Assembly: GCA_025963425.1 (NCBI GenBank)
Contig: JAOPUQ010000063.1
Span: 1-9,336, forward strand
Direction: 5' to 3'
DNA length: 9,336 bases
DNA from: Modestobacter sp.
Lineage (GTDB): Bacteria; Actinomycetota; Actinomycetes; Mycobacteriales; Geodermatophilaceae
A program made the translations under genes and the position numbers. This document shows, piece after piece, positions 5,765 through 9,336 of the stretch; position 1 is the stretch's first letter, and each line of letters opens with the position of its first letter. The notes under the pieces were generated by a model that was not told the DNA's origin, did not search any database, and saw nothing but the letters and a program-made list of their open reading frames with translations.

Positions 5765-7005
5765 ACCAGGACACGTTGAAGCGGGGCGCGGCGGTCCTCG
5801 CCGCCATCACCGTGGTCGTGGCAGCCGGCGGCTGCAGCAACAAGGCGCAGGACAGCGGGTCGTCCGCCGCGAGCGGCGGGGCCGGCGACGTCCAGACCGA
5901 CATCGGCGTCGAGGGCACCACCATCAGCCTGGGCGTCCTCACCGACCTGACCGGCGTCTTCGCCGCGCTGGGCAAGGACATCACCAACGCCAACACGCTG
6001 TACTGGAAGGACAACAAGGTCTGCAACACCTACGACGTCACGCTCAACGTCAACGACACCGGCTACGTCCCCCAGACCGGCGTCCAGCTCTACAGCGGCA
6101 TGAAGGACAGCATCCTGGCCATGCAGCAGACGATCGGTTCGCCGATCAACACGGCGCTGGCACCGGAGTACACCGCGGACAAGATCGTCAACTTCCCGTC
6201 CGCCTGGGCCCAGACCCTGACCGAGATCCCGGGCACCGGTGTCGTGGGCGCGACGTACGCCGTGGAGATCGCCAACGGCTACGACTACATGTTCAAGCAG
6301 GGCCTGCTCGCGGACGGCGACACCGTCGGGCACATCTACTTCGAGGGCGAGTACGGCGCGAACGGGCTCGCGGGCACCCAGGCCGTGGCCAAGAAGCGCA
6401 ACCTCACGGTCGTCGAGGCGCAGATCAAGTCCACCGACCAGGACATGAGCGCGCAGATCACCCAGTTCAAGGCGGCCGGCGTCGACATGGTCGCCCTGAC
6501 CGTCGCACCCGCGCAGCTGGCGTCCGCTGCTGCGGCGATGCAGGCCCAGGGGCTCGACGTGCCGATCCTGGGCAGCAACCCCGTCTTCGCACCCGGCCTC
6601 CTCCAGGGCCCGGCCGCGGAGAAGATCAAGAAGGACCTGTACGTCGCCTCGCCCGTGTCCGCCTTCGACGCGCACCCCGACCTGCTGAAGGAGTACCAGG
6701 CCGCCTATCCGGACGCCACACCCAGCCTGGGCGTCCTCGTCGGCATCGGCATGAGCGAGATCATGAAGCAGGTGCTCGACTCCGCCTGCGACAACGGCAA
6801 CCTCACCCGTCAGGGCGTGCTGGACGCCTTCAACGCCCTGACCAAGGTGGACACCGGCGGCGTCGTCGTCCCGATCCGAGGGTTCCAGGCGGGCACGTCG
6901 CCGAGCCTGCAGAGCTTCGTCCTGCAGCCGGCCGACGTGCCCGGTGGCGCCACCGTCGTGGCCGACGCCTTCGAGGGCGAGTTCGCGGCGGACATCGCCG
7001 GCTGA
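5761..7005 (+). CDS. HAAT-family substrate-binding lipoprotein (LivJ/LivK-like, Peripla_BP_6 type)
   Basis: This is the extracytoplasmic receptor that captures the substrate and delivers it to LivH/LivM. It has 414 residues from the ATG at 5761. Residues 1-24 are a lipoprotein signal: a KR pair, a hydrophobic stretch and the lipobox AGGC with the lipidated cysteine at 25, so the mature protein should be anchored to the outer face of the membrane. A flexible Ser/Gly/Ala linker (about 26-45) follows. The Peripla_BP_6-like fold begins at TISLGVLTDLTGVFAALGKD (about 54-73) and includes QTIGSPINTALAP (about 123-135), HIYFEGEYGANGLAG (about 191-205) and a VDMVALTVAP segment (about 241-250). Two further cysteines, at about 88 and 343, could form a disulphide; this is inference. 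The domain type is clear, but the ligand is not: the family includes amino acid, amide, urea and aromatic acid binders. It is the last gene of the operon, coupled to livM by ATGA and followed by a terminator. Confidence 0.92.
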   Translation: MNQDTLKRGAAVLAAITVVVAAGGCSNKAQDSGSSAASGGAGDVQTDIGVEGTTISLGVLTDLTGVFAALGKDITNANTLYWKDNKVCNTYDVTLNVNDTGYVPQTGVQLYSGMKDSILAMQQTIGSPINTALAPEYTADKIVNFPSAWAQTLTEIPGTGVVGATYAVEIANGYDYMFKQGLLADGDTVGHIYFEGEYGANGLAGTQAVAKKRNLTVVEAQIKSTDQDMSAQITQFKAAGVDMVALTVAPAQLASAAAAMQAQGLDVPILGSNPVFAPGLLQGPAAEKIKKDLYVASPVSAFDAHPDLLKEYQAAYPDATPSLGVLVGIGMSEIMKQVLDSACDNGNLTRQGVLDAFNALTKVDTGGVVVPIRGFQAGTSPSLQSFVLQPADVPGGATVVADAFEGEFAADIAG

Positions 7006-7024
7006 TCCGACCCGGACAACGCAA

Positions 7025-7056
7025 CGGTGCTTCCTCCCTCCGGGGAGGGGGCACCG
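7025..7056. terminator. Bidirectional terminator between the liv operon and the MFS gene
   Basis: CGGTGCTTCCTCCC (7025-7038) pairs with GGGAGGGGGCACCG (7043-7056) around the loop TCCG. The stem is 14 bp with two adjacent G-T wobbles. The loop is of the UNCG type closed by C-G, an unusually stable tetraloop. It lies 20 bases after the stop of the binding-protein gene and 28 bases from the stop of the converging MFS gene, so it can serve both. On the minus strand the wobbles become C-A mismatches, so it should be stronger for the liv operon. Confidence 0.8.
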
Positions 7057-7083
7057 GTGCGCTGCCCGGGGGCGGCGGGCGGA

Positions 7084-8244
7084 CTACAGCTGACTGCGGC
7101 GGGCGGGCGGCAGCAGGCGGATCGCGAGCAGCCCGGTGGCGGCCGCGGCGACCGACAGCGGCAACGTGGCAGACGTCGCCCGCGCCGCGGTGGCGATCGC
7201 GAACGGCGCGGCGAAGCCCACGTAGGCGCAGGCCAGGAACAGCGACGTCAGCGCTCCCCGGCGGGTGGCTGCGGCGAGCCGGGCGGTGAGCGTGAGACCG
7301 GCGGCGAGGCACAGCCCACTTCCCGCCCCCAGCAGCGGCGCGGCGGCGACCAGCCAGGGCAGCGCCGCCGTGGCCGCGAACGCCGCGGCCGCGCCGAAGC
7401 CGGCCGCCCCGAGGGCGACACCGACGACGGCGGTCCACCGGCCCAGCCGGCGCTGCAGGCCGGCGACGAGCGTCCCGGCCCCGAGCGTGACGCCGGCGAG
7501 GACGCCGGTCACCGCGACCCCGGCGCTCGGCAGCTCGACCAGCAGCGGCACGGCCGAGACGACGGAGGACGGGAACGCGTAGACACACACCGCCACCGGC
7601 GCCAGCACGGTCGCCACCAGCGCACCGTCACCGCGCCGGATCAGCGGCACCTCCGGCGCGCGGACCCCGTCCACCCGGTCGCCGACCGGGACGACGGCGA
7701 CGGTCTCGGGCAACCGGGTGGCCAACGCCAGCCCGCCGGCGGCCAGCACCGTGTGGACCAGGTAGGGCAGGACCGTGGGGGCCGGCGCGTACTGGCCGAG
7801 GAAACCGCTGACGAGCGGGCCCAGCGAGAAGCCCGCCGTCATGGCGAACGCCGCCCGCCGCCCGCCCGCCCCCTCCCCGGAGGCCAGCGACAGCTCACCG
7901 ACCCAGGCACTGCCCACGCTGAAGACGACGCCGCTGACGACGCCCTGCACGAAGCGGGCGCCGAAGAGGAGGGCGATCGACCCGCCGGCCGCGGCGAAGG
8001 CCAGCGACGCGAGCGCGGCCAGGGCCATCCCCGGAAGGGCGACCCGGCGGCGGCCGAGCCGGTCCGAGAGCGGGCCGGCGAGCAGCAACGCCGGCACCAG
8101 GCCGGCGGCGTAGCACCCGAACAGCGCGGTGAGAACCTCCGGCGACAGGTCCAGCCGCTGTTGGTAGACCAGCAGCAGCGGCGTCGGGACGTTCGTGCCC
8201 GCCGCGACGGCGAACAACGCGAACACCGCTCGCCGCCACGTCAC
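7084..8244 (-). CDS. Major facilitator superfamily (MFS) transporter
   Basis: This is a polytopic inner-membrane transporter of 386 residues, normal for a 12-helix MFS protein of the drug/sugar-efflux type. The start is GTG at 8244, preceded by AGGG about seven bases upstream. MFS motif A, GPLSDRLGRRRV, is at 57-68 between the second and third helices. The LFGARFVQGVVSGVVFSVGSAWVGE stretch (about 92-116) corresponds to the fourth helix and its surroundings. A charged central loop (LPETVAVVPVGDRVDGVR and beyond, about 178-206) separates the two six-helix halves. The C-terminus is short and basic. The substrate is not predictable. Export of a drug or metabolite is the usual default for this shape, but that is a guess. 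It is 88 bases downstream of ybdD with a hairpin between them, so it is probably a separate transcription unit. It converges on the liv operon. Confidence 0.87.
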   Translation of the reverse strand: MTWRRAVFALFAVAAGTNVPTPLLLVYQQRLDLSPEVLTALFGCYAAGLVPALLLAGPLSDRLGRRRVALPGMALAALASLAFAAAGGSIALLFGARFVQGVVSGVVFSVGSAWVGELSLASGEGAGGRRAAFAMTAGFSLGPLVSGFLGQYAPAPTVLPYLVHTVLAAGGLALATRLPETVAVVPVGDRVDGVRAPEVPLIRRGDGALVATVLAPVAVCVYAFPSSVVSAVPLLVELPSAGVAVTGVLAGVTLGAGTLVAGLQRRLGRWTAVVGVALGAAGFGAAAAFAATAALPWLVAAAPLLGAGSGLCLAAGLTLTARLAAATRRGALTSLFLACAYVGFAAPFAIATAARATSATLPLSVAAAATGLLAIRLLPPARRSQL

Positions 8245-8290
8245 CGGGCGACCCTACGGACCGGTGCCCGGGTCGCCCGGCAGATCGTCG

Positions 8291-8321
8291 GGCCGGGCGG
8301 GCGCACGACCCCCTCCCGGCC
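8291..8321 (-). terminator. Hairpin downstream of the cstA-ybdD pair
   Basis: In plus-strand letters, GGCCGGGCGGG (8291-8301) pairs with CCCTCCCGGCC (8311-8321): ten pairs and one mismatch around a nine-base loop. It begins 11 bases beyond the ybdD stop and lies before the MFS start, as expected for a terminator. GC-rich DNA makes such stems by chance fairly often, hence moderate confidence. Confidence 0.45.
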
Positions 8322-8332
8322 GCGCTCGGGCC

Positions 8333-8527
8333 TCAGCAGCAGCGGCTGACCGCGGTCCGCTGCTCGAGCGCCGCGGACCTGCGCCGCTCGAACTCGCGCC
8401 GGCTGATCGGCGTGTGCCCGTGCTGCTCACACTCCCGCAGGTAGTCGTCCCAGCGCGCCTCCCCGCTCCACTCGCGCAGGTACCAGCGCACCCCCCGCCA
8501 GGCGCGGACGACGGCCGGCCGCACCAT
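8333..8527 (-). CDS. ybdD: YbdD/YjiX family small protein (DUF466)
   Basis: This is a small soluble protein of 64 residues from the ATG at 8527, preceded by CAGGA about seven bases upstream. A GTG at 8548 is also in frame, has GAGGA nine bases upstream, and would give 71 residues. Family features are visible in order: WYLREWSGE (about 15-23), a DDYLREC segment replacing the usual DYDNYVEH, HTPISRREFERRR (about 38-50), and the characteristic final residues Arg-Cys-Cys at the C-terminus. In many bacteria this gene directly follows cstA or its pyruvate-transporter paralogue btsT, as here (23 bases after the cstA stop). It is considered a partner of that transporter, but its molecular role is unclear to me. 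The conserved Cys-Cys end suggests metal or redox chemistry; this is inference. Confidence 0.88.
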   Translation of the reverse strand: MVRPAVVRAWRGVRWYLREWSGEARWDDYLRECEQHGHTPISRREFERRRSAALEQRTAVSRCC

Positions 8528-8550
8528 AGCGGCGTCCTGGTCCGGCACGG

Positions 8551-9336
8551 CTACGCGTCCTCGCCGTGCGCCGGGGCGTGCCGACCCGCACCCGCGCCGA
8601 CCAGTCGCTCGTGCTCGGCGATGGTGCGCTTCTCCTCGGCAGTGGCGATCAGGCCCGATGGCTCCACGATGGCCGACGGCGTGGCCGGTTCCTCCGTGGT
8701 CGGCAGCGACCCGCCGGACCGGATCGCCCGGACGATGACGACGACGGCGTTGCCGACGACCACGAGCACCAGCACGGCGAAGAGGCTCTGCAGGACGCCG
8801 TTGACGGTCGAGTTGGTGATGATCTGCTGCATCTGGTCGGCGTTCTGCGCCGGCGCGAGCACCTCCCCGGCGGCCTGGGCGTCGGCGTACCGCTGCCGCT
8901 GCGCGAAATAGCCCAGGATCGGGTTGTCGGAGAACACCTTCTGGTAGCTCGCCGTCATGGTGACGATGAGGTCCCAGGCCAGCGGGATGCCCGTCACCCA
9001 GGCGTAGCGGAGCTTGCCGTGCTTGATCAGCAGCACCGTGGCGAGGGTCAGCGCGATGGCGGCCAGCAACTGGTTGGCGATCCCGAACAGCGGGAACAGC
9101 TGGTTGACACCGCCCAGCGGGTCGGTCACCCCGATGTAGAGCATGTAGCCCCACAGTCCGACGACCGCGGCGCTGGCGATGATGTTGCCGGGCCGCCACG
9201 ACAGGTCACCGAAACGCGGCCAGACGTTGCCGATCGTGTCCTGCAGCATGAAGCGCCCCACCCGGGTGCCGGCGTCGACGGCGGTGAGGATGAACAGCGC
9301 CTCGAACATGATCGCGAAGTGGTACCAGAAGGCCTG
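8551..9336 (-). CDS. cstA: Carbon starvation protein A (CstA/BtsT family transporter), 5' part outside the window
   Basis: The C-terminal 261 residues of a large membrane transporter are present; the frame is open through base 9336, so the start lies beyond the window (full proteins have roughly 550-750 residues). CstA and its relative BtsT take up pyruvate, and CstA has also been linked to peptide uptake during carbon starvation. Visible hallmarks, counted from the window edge: QAFWYHFAIMFEALFILT then DAGTRVGRFMLQD (about 1-32); DPLGGVNQLFPLFGIANQLLAA (about 72-93), the family's most conserved block; a further helix pair with GIPLAWDLIVTMTASYQKVF; and a last helix of about 22 hydrophobic residues (LFAVLVLVVVGNAVVVIV). 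The roughly 60-residue cytoplasmic tail is rich in Glu, Pro and Ala. The stop (TAG) is followed after 23 bases by the ybdD ATG, or overlaps its leader if the GTG is used, so the two are one operon. Confidence 0.93.
   Translation of the reverse strand, partial: QAFWYHFAIMFEALFILTAVDAGTRVGRFMLQDTIGNVWPRFGDLSWRPGNIIASAAVVGLWGYMLYIGVTDPLGGVNQLFPLFGIANQLLAAIALTLATVLLIKHGKLRYAWVTGIPLAWDLIVTMTASYQKVFSDNPILGYFAQRQRYADAQAAGEVLAPAQNADQMQQIITNSTVNGVLQSLFAVLVLVVVGNAVVVIVRAIRSGGSLPTTEEPATPSAIVEPSGLIATAEEKRTIAEHERLVGAGAGRHAPAHGEDA

Noticed and set aside
7027..8349. Long plus-strand open frame of 440 codons opposite the MFS gene
   Set aside because: Its composition is almost only Arg, Gly, Gln, Pro and Ala, with no domain. 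It is the antisense shadow of the MFS gene, whose translation has clear membrane helices and motif A.
1..9336. Mobile element, CRISPR array, toxin-antitoxin, phage or RNA genes
   Set aside because: No transposase or integrase motifs, no regularly spaced repeats, no tRNA or rRNA signatures, and no small paired toxin-like genes were seen on either strand.

Overview
The window comes from a very GC-rich genome with GTG starts, tightly overlapping genes and strong third-position GC bias. The protein content (a HAAT-family ABC operon, an actinobacterial-type lipoprotein, CstA plus YbdD) points to a soil actinobacterium. Geodermatophilaceae or a near relative is my guess; that placement is inference from style, not from a marker gene.

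Layout: (1) Bases 1-1215, plus strand, hold the 3' part of a DUF1254/DUF1214 protein whose N-terminus lies before the window. Its stop codon runs straight into a GC hairpin that looks like a terminator. (2) Bases 1269-about 1630, minus strand, carry a decayed ABC-2 type permease: recognisable pieces of its C-terminal half lie in three different reading frames with a large internal loss. Bases 1631-1828 hold no convincing gene. (3) Bases 1829-1870 are an island of lower GC holding a promoter candidate and a perfect 8+8 bp inverted repeat, a strong operator candidate. (4) Bases 2007-7005, plus strand, form one compact five-gene operon for a branched-chain-amino-acid-type (HAAT) importer in the order livF, livG, livH, livM, substrate-binding lipoprotein. 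Every junction overlaps by 4 to 8 bases. It ends in a 14-bp hairpin with a UNCG-type loop at 7025-7056. (5) On the minus strand, converging on that hairpin, are an MFS transporter (8244-7084) and, upstream of it, a cstA-ybdD pair (CstA truncated by the window end; YbdD at 8527-8333) followed by its own hairpin.

How the parts work together: the liv operon encodes a complete importer. The lipoprotein captures a substrate outside the membrane, LivH and LivM form the channel, and LivG and LivF hydrolyse ATP. The substrate cannot be read from sequence. The inverted repeat overlapping the promoter suggests control by a dimeric regulator that is not encoded in this window. CstA and YbdD form the widespread pyruvate/carbon-starvation uptake pair. 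The window is mostly nutrient and solute transport. I see no phage, transposon, CRISPR, tRNA or rRNA, and no clearly new system. The most interesting items are the operator candidate, the permease fossil, and the reversed, fully coupled liv operon with its binding protein last.
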